Assembly: GCA_945903635.1 (NCBI GenBank)
Contig: CAMDOT010000021.1
Location: 1-44,480 of the forward strand
Source of the DNA: Rhizobium sp. Q54
GTDB lineage: Bacteria; Pseudomonadota; Alphaproteobacteria; Reyranellales; Reyranellaceae
Direction of reading: 5' to 3'
DNA: 44,480 nucleotides
In this document: positions 19,802 to 27,503 of the stretch, in pieces
Position numbering within the stretch: the stretch's first letter is position 1
Layout of the letters: each line of letters opens with the position of its first letter
The notes under the pieces: model-generated
The model's input: only the letters and a program-made list of their open reading frames with translations
Told to the model about the DNA's origin: nothing
Database searches by the model: none
Program-made: the position numbers and the translations under genes

Positions 19802-20089
19802 ATGAAATTCAAGCCTTTGCATGATCGGCTTCTGCTGAAGCCAATGACCGCCGAAACCAAGACCAAGGGCGGCCTGATCATCCCCGACACGGCCCAGGAA
19901 AAGCCGATGCAGGGCGAGGTAGTCGCCGTCGGCAAGGGCAAGCGTCTCGAGGATGGACGCCTGCAGGCGATCGACGTGAAGGTCGGCGACAAGGTGATCT
20001 ACGGCAAGTGGTCCGGCACCGAGGTCAAGATCGGTGGCGTCGACCATGTCATCCTGAAGGAAGAGGACCTGTTCGGCGTCGTCGGCTGA
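19802..20089 (+). CDS. groES: Co-chaperonin GroES
   Basis: A 95-residue Cpn10, the lid of the GroEL folding chamber. [12 protein letters not shown] at the start, the mobile-loop region ([16 protein letters not shown]) and the [16 protein letters not shown] barrel strand are typical. GAGGAAA precedes the ATG. No groEL follows: the next gene, five bases on, is an IMPase-like phosphatase, and there is no groEL in the window. It is either a second GroES copy or one that pairs with a GroEL encoded elsewhere. It has its own promoter, so expression can be separate from hflX. Confidence 0.93.
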   Translation: MKFKPLHDRLLLKPMTAETKTKGGLIIPDTAQEKPMQGEVVAVGKGKRLEDGRLQAIDVKVGDKVIYGKWSGTEVKIGGVDHVILKEEDLFGVVG

Positions 20090-20094
20090 GGTCG

Positions 20095-20931
20095 ATGCCC
20101 GGCAGCGGCGATCTTGCGCAGGTCGCTGATCTGATCCGTGACGTCGCGGCAGCCGAGTTGCTGCCGCGGTTTCGCAATCTCTCCAAGGACGACGTCCGCC
20201 AGAAGCGGCCTGGCGACTTGGTCACTGTGGCCGATGTCGCATCGGAGCAGCGACTGGCGTCAGGCCTGGCGAAGATCCTGCCCGGCGTGCCGGTGGTAGG
20301 TGAAGAAGCAGTCGAGGCCGATGCCGGCCTCCTCGACCTGATCGGCCGTCCAGGGGAGAGATGCTGGATCGTCGATCCGCTGGATGGCACCTCCAACTTC
20401 GCGGCCGGTAAGGCGACTTTCGCGATCATCGTCGCGTTGGTCGAGGATGGCCGCACCGTCGGCGGCTGGATATTCGACGTGCCTAACGGGCGGATGGCGG
20501 TGGCGTTGGCGGGGCAGGGTGTTACCCTCGACGGTGCTGCTGTAGTCGGAACACCATCGTCCGGATCACCCTCGGGGTTCGTCGGTTACAAGATACGCAA
20601 GGCGTTCGAACAGCAGCTTCCGGCTGCCCGGCGGCACGGCCTTGGTCCCGTGTCGACACTGCGTTGCGCCGGAGTCGAATATCTGGAAATCCTGGCGGGC
20701 CGAGCAACCTTCAGCATCTATCGGCGCACCAAGCCCTGGGATCATGCGGCGGGAGCGCTGATGCTGGCCGAGGCGGGCGGCGGCGCAGTGCGGTTTGATG
20801 GCAGAGACTACGCCCCAGCCCAGCCGACCGACGCTGGGATCATCGGAGCCCCGTCGCGGCAAGCGCTGGCAGTGGTGCGTGCGGTGTTCGAGGCGCTGGA
20901 ACTGCCTCTTTTGCAGCCCACGGAAGACTAA
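20095..20931 (+). CDS. Inositol-monophosphatase-family phosphatase
   Basis: A 278-residue Mg-dependent, Li-sensitive-fold phosphatase. Metal-ligand motifs are visible: GEEAVEAD, WIVDPLDGTSNF and late WDHAAGALMLAEAGG. The family includes inositol monophosphatase, fructose-1,6-bisphosphatase-like and CysQ (PAP phosphatase) members. The motifs here fit the IMPase branch, but bacterial members vary in substrate. The frame is open upstream inside groES, but the ATG five bases after the groES stop gives a normal N-terminus. It overlaps the mazG stop by 4 bp tail to tail. Confidence 0.8.
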   Translation: MPGSGDLAQVADLIRDVAAAELLPRFRNLSKDDVRQKRPGDLVTVADVASEQRLASGLAKILPGVPVVGEEAVEADAGLLDLIGRPGERCWIVDPLDGTSNFAAGKATFAIIVALVEDGRTVGGWIFDVPNGRMAVALAGQGVTLDGAAVVGTPSSGSPSGFVGYKIRKAFEQQLPAARRHGLGPVSTLRCAGVEYLEILAGRATFSIYRRTKPWDHAAGALMLAEAGGGAVRFDGRDYAPAQPTDAGIIGAPSRQALAVVRAVFEALELPLLQPTED

Positions 20932-21755
20932 ACGCGCGTCTTGGCTTCCTGCCAGAGCGCTTCCATTTCCTCCAGGCTGGCGTCGGCGGGCTTGCGACCC
21001 TGGTCGCCCAGCCGGCGCTCGATATAGCTGAAACGGCGTTCGAACTTATCGTTGGTCGCCCGCAGGGCCGCCTCGGGGTCGACCTTGCAATGTCGCGCGA
21101 GATTGGCGACAGCGAACAGGACGTCGCCCAATTCGTCGGTCAGACGGGCCTGGTCGACCGTCCCGGCTTCGATCTCGACGCGCAATTCACCCAGTTCCTC
21201 CTCGATCTTGTCGATGACCGGGGCGGTTTCCGCCCAGTCGAAGCCGACCCGGGCAGCCCGCTTCTGGATTTTCTCGGCCCGCAGGAGAGCGGGGAGGGCG
21301 CGCGCCACGCCATCCAGGGCGCCTGCCGGCTCGGTGGTCTGCTTGGCCGCGCGTTCGGCCGCCTTGCGGGCTTCCCAGGACACGGTCTGGGCCTCGGCCG
21401 TGTCGATCCGGGCGTCGGCGAAAACATGGGGGTGCCGGTCGACCATCTTGTCGGCAATGGCGGCGGCCACGTCGCCAAAGCCGAAGACCTGGGCTTCCTG
21501 GGCGATCTGGGCGTGATAGACGACCTGCAGCAGAAGATCGCCAAGCTCTTCCTTGAGTGCCGGCATGTCGTCGCGCTCGATGGCGTCGGCAACCTCGTAG
21601 GCTTCCTCGATCGTGTATGGCGCGATGGTCTTGAAGGTCTGGTCGACGTCCCAGGGGCAGCCATACTGACGGTCGCGCAGCCAAGCCATGACCGCGAGCA
21701 GGCGAGCCATCGGTTCCTTGGGGAGGGATTCTGCGGTGGGACGCGCGGTCGTCAT
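20928..21755 (-). CDS. mazG: Nucleoside triphosphate pyrophosphohydrolase MazG
   Basis: A house-cleaning enzyme that hydrolyses NTPs, including noncanonical ones, to NMPs. Two tandem MazG domains are present. The N-terminal one carries CPWDVDQTFKTIAPYTIEEAYEV and ELGDLLLQVV; the C-terminal one carries KIEEELGELRVEI and DELGDVLFAVANLARH, each with the EExxE...ExxD metal set. An upstream ATG at 21776 is possible, but GGAGATAAGG lies just before the ATG at 21755, so I use that start (275 residues). It is the last gene of the long minus-strand run and is separated from its upstream neighbour by an AT-rich spacer that may hold its promoter. Confidence 0.9.
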   Translation of the reverse strand: MTTARPTAESLPKEPMARLLAVMAWLRDRQYGCPWDVDQTFKTIAPYTIEEAYEVADAIERDDMPALKEELGDLLLQVVYHAQIAQEAQVFGFGDVAAAIADKMVDRHPHVFADARIDTAEAQTVSWEARKAAERAAKQTTEPAGALDGVARALPALLRAEKIQKRAARVGFDWAETAPVIDKIEEELGELRVEIEAGTVDQARLTDELGDVLFAVANLARHCKVDPEAALRATNDKFERRFSYIERRLGDQGRKPADASLEEMEALWQEAKTRV

Positions 21756-21830
21756 GGTACCTGACCTTATCTCCAATTATCGTATAATATATATTATGAC
21801 AAATTTATATATTATATTAGATATAAATAT
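21756..21830. other. AT-rich spacer between the exported hypothetical gene and mazG
   Basis: Seventy-five bases composed almost wholly of A and T in runs such as TATAATATATATTATG and TTATATATTATATTAG, in a GC-rich setting. It contains several -10-like hexamers on both strands, so it may hold the mazG promoter. I see no clean stem with a T-run. Confidence 0.5.
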
Positions 21831-22526
21831 TTACCAGTCTATCTTCATATTTTCCTTCAATAAAGCTAGCAGCTTGATCCCCCGTCCGCCATCGCTCGCC
21901 GGGACACCCAGCGTCATCAGCACGCCGGACTTGGGTTTGCCGGGTTGCGGGATGACGAGGTCGAAGACGGTCCGGGGCTCGGAGTCTCCCTGTCCCTTGG
22001 GGGCGTTCTCGAACACGACCAGATAGGACCCATCTCCCAGCTTCCGTGCCTGGGCCTTCACCGCCGGACGCCGGGACTGGATCGCCCCGCCTTTGCTGGA
22101 CGCATAGTGCTCGGCGTCCTTGACGCCCTCGAACTCGAAATCGACCCGCCAGACCACGAGGCGATAGCGCTTGTCGCTGCTGTAGGCGATGCCGCGCTCC
22201 CAATCCTCGGTCGCCTGCCAACCGAGCGGAATGGCCACGGTGATGCGGATCTGCTCGAAGCGGATCCGGGCCAATCCCTTGGCGTTTTCCACGCCGAGAA
22301 TCCTCGACGAGACCTGATTGGGACCGCCGGCGGCCATGCCGTCGCCACGATGGAAACTCGCCCCGTTGTCGGGCGTCGCGAAATCCAGAAAAGTCAGGCC
22401 ACCGGCATCGAGTTGGTCGCTGGCTCGGGCCGGCGCTCCCATGCACAGGCTGGCCACGCCGGTCAGCAGAAATAGCCGGCGCCCGGACTCCTTTTGTCTC
22501 ACTTCCGATTTTTCTTTAATTATCAA
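21831..22526 (-). CDS. Hypothetical exported protein, probable Tat signal
   Basis: A 231-residue protein of no family I recognise. GRRLFLLTG followed by a hydrophobic stretch and ending near GAPARA looks like a twin-arginine signal peptide (RRxFL), so the mature protein probably starts near residue 36. The rest is mixed alpha/beta with no Cys pair, transmembrane segment or catalytic motif that I can name. The start is uncertain: TTG at 22526 has AGG seven bases upstream; an in-frame GTG at 22502 gives a shorter leader that keeps the signal. Both ends of the gene are AT-rich while the middle has the local GC-rich codon use. It lies between an MBL hydrolase and mazG on the same strand. Confidence 0.6.
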   Translation of the reverse strand: MIIKEKSEVRQKESGRRLFLLTGVASLCMGAPARASDQLDAGGLTFLDFATPDNGASFHRGDGMAAGGPNQVSSRILGVENAKGLARIRFEQIRITVAIPLGWQATEDWERGIAYSSDKRYRLVVWRVDFEFEGVKDAEHYASSKGGAIQSRRPAVKAQARKLGDGSYLVVFENAPKGQGDSEPRTVFDLVIPQPGKPKSGVLMTLGVPASDGGRGIKLLALLKENMKIDW

Positions 22527-22531
22527 ATGTA

Positions 22532-22548
22532 ACCTATTGAAAATAGGT
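22532..22548 (-). promoter_or_regulatory. Hairpin between the MBL gene and the exported hypothetical gene
   Basis: On the minus strand, ACCTATT-TTC-AATAGGT is a perfect 7-bp stem with a 3-base loop, two bases after the MBL stop. The 3' arm holds the only AGG upstream of the TTG start, so the stem could hide the ribosome site. The following bases (TACATTTGATAATT) are AT-rich but not a real T-run, so a weak terminator is the alternative. Confidence 0.4.
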
Positions 22549-22550
22549 GA

Positions 22551-23330
22551 TTATTTACTTCCCAGGTCAATGACCAAGCCGTCCTGGCAGGGGTGCACGT
22601 GCGGCGGGGTCAAATGATCGACCTCAGCATAATCCATATCGACGTGGAGATTGGTCAAAAAAGCCTGCTTGGGGCCGATCCGCTCGATCCATTCGAGGGC
22701 GCGATCGAGATGGGCATGCGTCGGATGTGGCCGAAACCGCATGGCATCGACGACCAGCACCTCCACGCCCGCCATCGCCGCGAAGGCGCTGTCGGGCAGG
22801 GTCACCACGTCGTTGGCATAGGCGAACCGCCCGAAGCGAAACCCCAGTGAAGAGACCGAGCCGTGGTCCTGAACGAAGGGAATCACGGGTAGGCCGGCGG
22901 CATCGAAGGGGCCCTCGATGAGGTTGGGCTGGTAGATCGGATTATAGAAACCATTGCCCTCGGCTTCGAAGCAATAGCCGAAGCGCCGCCGCAAGACGCC
23001 GAACGTATGCGGATCCGCCCACGCCTCGATCCTGCCCTGGCGCAGCGCATAGGGCCGCAGGTCGTCGATGCCGTGGACCTGGTCGGCGTGCTCGTGAGTC
23101 CACAGAACCGCATCGACGCGCTCGACCTCGGCATCGAGCAGCTGCGCCCGTAGATCGGGCGAGGTGTCGACGAGGAGGGTCTTGCCCTTGTCCTGAACCA
23201 GGATCGAACAGCGGCGGCGGTGGTTGCGCCCGTCTTTGGGGTTGGCCGCCCCCCACTCGCCCAACCCGTCCTTGCCGCCTGGCCGCGGGACGCCTGCAGA
23301 AGTACCGCAGCCGAGGATCGTCACCCGCAC
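22551..23330 (-). CDS. MBL-fold metallo-hydrolase, PhnP-like
   Basis: A 259-residue metallo-beta-lactamase-fold enzyme. It opens with ILGCGTSAGVPRPG, the signature of the PhnP/lipoate-protein-ligase-adjacent MBL group, and has the metal motif THEHADQVHGIDD (HxHxDH) plus later His residues (QDHGSV, PTHAHLD, NLHVDMDY). PhnP itself is a cyclic phosphodiesterase; this branch, linked to tatD and metG in alphaproteobacteria, has no firm substrate. Its start overlaps the tatD end by 10 bp, which implies translational coupling. Confidence 0.85.
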   Translation of the reverse strand: MRVTILGCGTSAGVPRPGGKDGLGEWGAANPKDGRNHRRRCSILVQDKGKTLLVDTSPDLRAQLLDAEVERVDAVLWTHEHADQVHGIDDLRPYALRQGRIEAWADPHTFGVLRRRFGYCFEAEGNGFYNPIYQPNLIEGPFDAAGLPVIPFVQDHGSVSSLGFRFGRFAYANDVVTLPDSAFAAMAGVEVLVVDAMRFRPHPTHAHLDRALEWIERIGPKQAFLTNLHVDMDYAEVDHLTPPHVHPCQDGLVIDLGSK

Positions 23331-24109
23331 TGCTGGCGCTCCGCCTTGGCGAAGAGCCTGAAGAAATTCGCCGTCGTCGCGGCCTCCAGCTCGGCAATAG
23401 TCACGCCCTTCAATTCGGCCACCTTGGCGGCGGTATGGGCGACGTAGGCTGGTTCGTTGGTCTTACCGCGTTTGGGAATGGGCGCGAGGTAGGGCGAGTC
23501 CGTTTCCACCAGCAGCCGGTCGAGCGGGATGTCGCGCACGATGGTGCGCAGACTCTCGGCCGCCTTGAAGGTGACGATCCCTGAAATCGAAATATAGAGG
23601 CCGAGCGCCAGCGCGTGCTGGGCGACGTCTGCGCCGGAACTGAAACAATGGATCAAGCCAGGAAAGGCGCCCTTCCCGGCCTCCTCTTCGAGAATGTCGA
23701 TGGTTTCGCGGTCGGCGTCCCGTGTGTGGACGATCAGTGGCAAGCCGGTCGCGCGCGACGCGGCGATATGGGCACGGAAGCTTTCGACCTGCTCGGCGCG
23801 CGGACTGTGCTCGTAGTAGAAATCGAGCCCGGTTTCGCCGATGCCCACGACCTTGGGATGGTGCGTGGCCTCGATCAGCCGATCGGGCGTGCGCTGCCCC
23901 TCCTCCTTCGCCTCGTGCGGATGGACGCCGACCGAGCACCAGACGTTGCCGTGGCGCTCGGCAATGGCGCGGACGCGCTCGAACTGGTCGAGGCGCGTGC
24001 CGATCGTCAGCATGCCGCCGACGCCGGCCATGCGGGCACGCGCCAGCACCGCCTCTTCGTCGCCGGCAAGCTCGGGAAAGTCGAGATGACAGTGGCTGTC
24101 GATCAGCAT
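23321..24109 (-). CDS. tatD: TatD-family metal-dependent hydrolase
   Basis: A 262-residue amidohydrolase-fold nuclease. The metal ligands follow the TatD pattern: DSHCHLD at the N-terminus, a Glu in GETGLDFYY, HTRDAD, IHCFSSG and ETDSPYLAP near the C-terminus. E. coli relatives act as DNases or proofreading exonucleases. It begins one base after the metG stop and overlaps the MBL gene downstream. The metG-tatD-MBL order is conserved in alphaproteobacteria. Confidence 0.9.
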   Translation of the reverse strand: MLIDSHCHLDFPELAGDEEAVLARARMAGVGGMLTIGTRLDQFERVRAIAERHGNVWCSVGVHPHEAKEEGQRTPDRLIEATHHPKVVGIGETGLDFYYEHSPRAEQVESFRAHIAASRATGLPLIVHTRDADRETIDILEEEAGKGAFPGLIHCFSSGADVAQHALALGLYISISGIVTFKAAESLRTIVRDIPLDRLLVETDSPYLAPIPKRGKTNEPAYVAHTAAKVAELKGVTIAELEAATTANFFRLFAKAERQQCG

Positions 24110-24110
24110 G

Positions 24111-25664
24111 TCAGTCCGCCGCTGCAGCCGGTTCGACGAACCTCGGGAACACGCCCTGTGGCTTGGGCAATGTCGTGCCCGACTCGAGTTCGCGATCGAA
24201 TGCCGCGAAGGTCCGCGCGTCCGCGGGTATCGCGAGCTGGTCGAGGATCTTGGCCGTCGAGTCGGGCATGAAGGGCTGCACCAGAAGTGTCACGCGCCGG
24301 ATGGTCTCGGCCAGGACCCACATCACCGTGTCGCGTCGCACCGGGTCGGTCTTGGCCAGCGCCCACGGCGCCTGGGCGTCGACATAGCGGTTGGCGTCGG
24401 CGATCACCTCCCAGATCGAGGTCAGCGCCTTGTGGAACGACTGTTCCTCGAGCTCGGCACGCACGATAGCAAGCAACCGCCGCGCGCGATCGAGCAGTGC
24501 GGTGTCGGCGTCGGTGATCGCGCCCTTGGGCGGCACCTGCTCGCCGCAGCTCTTGGCGATGATCGACAGCGAGCGCTGGCAGAGATTGCCATAGGCGTTG
24601 GCGAGGTCGGCATTGAGCCGCCCGATCAGCGCGCGGCGCGAGAAGTCCCCATCGTTGCCGAACGGCACCTCGCGCAGCAGGAAGTAGCGCACAGGGTCGA
24701 GGCCGTAGGCATTCACCAGTTCGGCCGGATTGATTCCGTTGCCCAGCGACTTCGACATCCTTTGGCCCTCGATGGTCCACCAGCCGTGCGCGAAGACGCG
24801 CTTCGGTGGCTCGAGGCCGGCCGACATCAGAAAAGCCGGCCAGAACACGCAATGGAAGCGGATGATGTCCTTGCCGACCATGTGCAAGTCTGCCGGCCAG
24901 TACTTCCAGTTCGGATTACCGGTATCGGGATAGCCGCACTCGGTGATGTAATTGGTGAGCGCGTCCAGCCACACATACATGATGTGCTTGGGATCGCCCG
25001 GCACCGGTACGCCCCAGGAGAAGCTTGTGCGCGACACCGAGAGGTCCTGAAGGCCGCCACGCACGAAGCTCATCACCTCGTTGCGTCGGCTGTCAGGTCC
25101 GATGAAGCGCGGGTTCTTCTCGTAAAGGGCCAGCAGCCGCTCGGACCAGGCCGACAGCTTGAAGAAGTATGACGGCTCCTCGACCCATTCGACTTCGGCG
25201 CCCGTCGAAATCGCCCGGCGCTTCTTGTCTGGCCCGACCTCGGTCTCGCCTTCGGCAAAATAGGTTTCGTCGCGCACTGAGTACCAACCGGCGTATTTGC
25301 CGAGGTAGATGTCGCCCGCCGCCACGAGTTTCTCCCACAATGCCTGGCAGGCGGCGTAGTGCCGCTTCTCCGTGGTGCGGATAAAGTTGTCGGGGCTGTA
25401 GTTCATGGTGCCCAGGAGGTCGCGGAACGACTGGCTCACCTTGTCGGCATAAGCCTGCGGCGCGAGTCCGGCTGCGGCGGCAGCTGTCTCGATCTTCTGG
25501 CCGTGCTCATCGGTGCCGGTGAGGAAGTGGACGTCGCGACCGTCGAGCCGCATGAACCGGGCTAATACATCACAGGCAAGCGTCGTGTACGCGTGCCCGA
25601 TATGGGGCACGTCGTTCACGTAGTAGATCGGCGTGGTGACGTAAAAGGTACTGCGGCCCGACAT
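24111..25664 (-). CDS. metG: Methionyl-tRNA synthetase
   Basis: Charges initiator and elongator tRNA-Met. The 517 residues show class Ia signatures: HIGHA after PIYYVNDVP, TGTDEHGQK, and the RMSKSLGN catalytic loop, then a helical anticodon domain. The insertion that in many MetRS enzymes carries a Cys4 zinc knot reads WYSVRDETYFAEGE with no Cys, so this is a zinc-free form. There is no C-terminal EMAP tRNA-binding domain. Between it and holB upstream lies a 65-bp gap with a small stem (CGCTCC-TCCG-GGAGCG, 25700-25715). Confidence 0.95.
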   Translation of the reverse strand: MSGRSTFYVTTPIYYVNDVPHIGHAYTTLACDVLARFMRLDGRDVHFLTGTDEHGQKIETAAAAAGLAPQAYADKVSQSFRDLLGTMNYSPDNFIRTTEKRHYAACQALWEKLVAAGDIYLGKYAGWYSVRDETYFAEGETEVGPDKKRRAISTGAEVEWVEEPSYFFKLSAWSERLLALYEKNPRFIGPDSRRNEVMSFVRGGLQDLSVSRTSFSWGVPVPGDPKHIMYVWLDALTNYITECGYPDTGNPNWKYWPADLHMVGKDIIRFHCVFWPAFLMSAGLEPPKRVFAHGWWTIEGQRMSKSLGNGINPAELVNAYGLDPVRYFLLREVPFGNDGDFSRRALIGRLNADLANAYGNLCQRSLSIIAKSCGEQVPPKGAITDADTALLDRARRLLAIVRAELEEQSFHKALTSIWEVIADANRYVDAQAPWALAKTDPVRRDTVMWVLAETIRRVTLLVQPFMPDSTAKILDQLAIPADARTFAAFDRELESGTTLPKPQGVFPRFVEPAAAAD

Positions 25665-25729
25665 GATGACTGAACTCCGAACTGTCGCCCCTCCCGTGAC
25701 GCTCCTCCGGGAGCGCCGGGTTCAGCGCT

Positions 25730-26860
25730 TCAGCGCATCGCCGTTTGCAGAGCCAGGAAACTGCCGAGCACCGTCTGCTTACGGTCGAGATTGACGGCAT
25801 CGGCACGGGACAAGAGGTGGGCGATCTTTTCCCATGCCTCCATCCAGCGATCAAGGCTGGCGGCGGCGAGCAAACGCCCGTTCAGGCCGCTTTCTGACGG
25901 CACGACGGCTGCAGCTTCCGTCCCCAGGGCCCAATGCCTCGCGAGGCCCTTCAGCCAGCCATCGAACAGGTAATTGAGCGAACGCCAGTCCGCGTTGGCC
26001 TCCTCGCCGCGCTTGGCGAAGCGTTCGGCGAAGGCGTGCAGGCGCGGCATGTCGAGTTCGGGCAGTGTCGCCAGCACCTCGACCATCTCGCGGTAGAGGT
26101 CGAGACTGCCGGCGCCGGAGAGTTCGAGGGCACGTCCGATGCTGCCCTCCGCCAGGCGCGCCAGGGCGATCCTCTCCTCCGGTTTGGTGGCCGGCGCGTA
26201 GTCGCCGAGCAGGCGCACGACGGTCTCTTCGGCAAGGGGCGGCATGGCCAGCCGGCGGCAGCGCGAGCGGATCGTCGGCAACAGGCGCCCTGGCGCGTGC
26301 GCCACGATCAGCAGGACGGCATTGGGCGGCGGTTCCTCGAGAACCTTCAACACCGCATTGGCGCTGTTGCGGTTCATCTCGTCGGCGGAATCGACGATGG
26401 CGACACGCCATTTGCCCATCGCCGGGGTCATGTGCATGAAGGCCCCGAGCCCGCGTACGTCGTCGACGGCGATTTCGGCCCGCATGCGGCCGGTGTCGGG
26501 ATTGACCGAGCGTCGCAGATGGAACAGGTCCGGGTGCGAGCGCGCGTCGACCAGCGCCCTTCCCGGCGCATCCGGCGCAACCTCGAGATCCGCTGGTCCG
26601 TCGCCGAACAGGCCGCCCTGCTGCTGTCCGCACAGAAGGAAACGGGCGAAGCGCCAGGCGAGCGTCGCCTTGCCGATTCCGCGCGGCCCGGTCAGCAGCC
26701 AGGCGTGATGCAGGCGCCCGCTTTGCTGGGCGGCCAACATCGTCTTCTCCGCATCGTCGTGGCCGACCAGCCGCTGGCTGCGCCACGGCGGCGCCCAATC
26801 GTACGGCCATTCCAGCTTCTCGCGTTCGGCTGGATCGGCACTCATCTTGCCCCTGGCCAT
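25730..26860 (-). CDS. holB: DNA polymerase III delta' subunit
   Basis: A clamp-loader component that works with gamma/tau and delta to place the beta clamp. The 376 residues contain Walker-A-like GPRGIGKATLA, the VDSADEMNRNSANAVLKVLEEPP sensor helix region split by normal residues, and RSRCRRL, the SRC motif of clamp-loader subunits. The C-terminal helical collar is present. The ATG at 26860 has GGGAG nine bases upstream. An in-frame ATG at 26845 preceded by AGGGG is nearly as good and would start at MSADPAERE. It follows tmk by four bases, as in many alphaproteobacteria. Confidence 0.88.
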   Translation of the reverse strand: MARGKMSADPAEREKLEWPYDWAPPWRSQRLVGHDDAEKTMLAAQQSGRLHHAWLLTGPRGIGKATLAWRFARFLLCGQQQGGLFGDGPADLEVAPDAPGRALVDARSHPDLFHLRRSVNPDTGRMRAEIAVDDVRGLGAFMHMTPAMGKWRVAIVDSADEMNRNSANAVLKVLEEPPPNAVLLIVAHAPGRLLPTIRSRCRRLAMPPLAEETVVRLLGDYAPATKPEERIALARLAEGSIGRALELSGAGSLDLYREMVEVLATLPELDMPRLHAFAERFAKRGEEANADWRSLNYLFDGWLKGLARHWALGTEAAAVVPSESGLNGRLLAAASLDRWMEAWEKIAHLLSRADAVNLDRKQTVLGSFLALQTAMR

Positions 26861-26864
26861 CGCG

Positions 26865-27503
26865 TCAGGCTCCCAGCCGGGCGTGAACCGCCGCAGCGAT
26901 CGCCGCGGCGACAGTTTCGATATCCCGGGTGGCGTCGATCACGATGCAGCGTTCGGGCTCGGCCGCGGCAATGTCGAGGAAGCCGGCGCGCACGCGGTCG
27001 TGAAAGTCGGCAGGAAGGCTTTCATACCTCGTTTCGCTGCCGCGCCGCGCGGCAGCGCGTCCGAGACCGATCTCGACAGGCAGGTCCAGGATCAACGTGA
27101 GGTCGGGCCGAAAGTCGCCGACCGCGATGCCGTACAGCTTGCCCAGCATGGCGCGGTCGACGCCATAGCCATAGCCCTGATAGGCGACTGTCGAATCGGC
27201 GAAGCGGTCACTGATGACCCAGGCGCCGCGCTTCAGGGCCGGCCACACTGTCGAGCGCAGATGATCGCGTCGGGCGGCAAAATGGAGCAGCGCCTCGGTG
27301 GTGCCGTCCCAGCGCTCGGTGGGGCCCTCCACCAGCAGCTTGCGCACCATCTCCGCTCCCGGTGCACCGCCAGGCTCGCGGGTGGCGACGACGGCATGGC
27401 CGCCCTGCTCCAGCTTTCCCTTGAGACGGGCGATCTGGGTCGACTTCCCTGCCCCCTCACCGCCTTCCAACGTGATGAAACGGCCCGAACCGGGCGCAGT
27501 CAC
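26865..27503 (-). CDS. tmk: Thymidylate kinase
   Basis: Phosphorylates dTMP to dTDP. The 212 residues have the P-loop GGEGAGKST, the DR(Y/F) motif ISDRFADSTVAYQG and a LID region GLGRAAARRG. The Arg-rich LID fits the type II bacterial enzymes. Its start overlaps the dacC stop by 4 bp (ATGA), so translation is probably coupled to the cell-wall genes upstream. Confidence 0.94.
   Translation of the reverse strand: MTAPGSGRFITLEGGEGAGKSTQIARLKGKLEQGGHAVVATREPGGAPGAEMVRKLLVEGPTERWDGTTEALLHFAARRDHLRSTVWPALKRGAWVISDRFADSTVAYQGYGYGVDRAMLGKLYGIAVGDFRPDLTLILDLPVEIGLGRAAARRGSETRYESLPADFHDRVRAGFLDIAAAEPERCIVIDATRDIETVAAAIAAAVHARLGA

Noticed and set aside
18341-20047. A 568-codon open frame antisense to hflX and groES
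   Set aside because: Crosses two conserved genes and a promoter; no recognisable domain.
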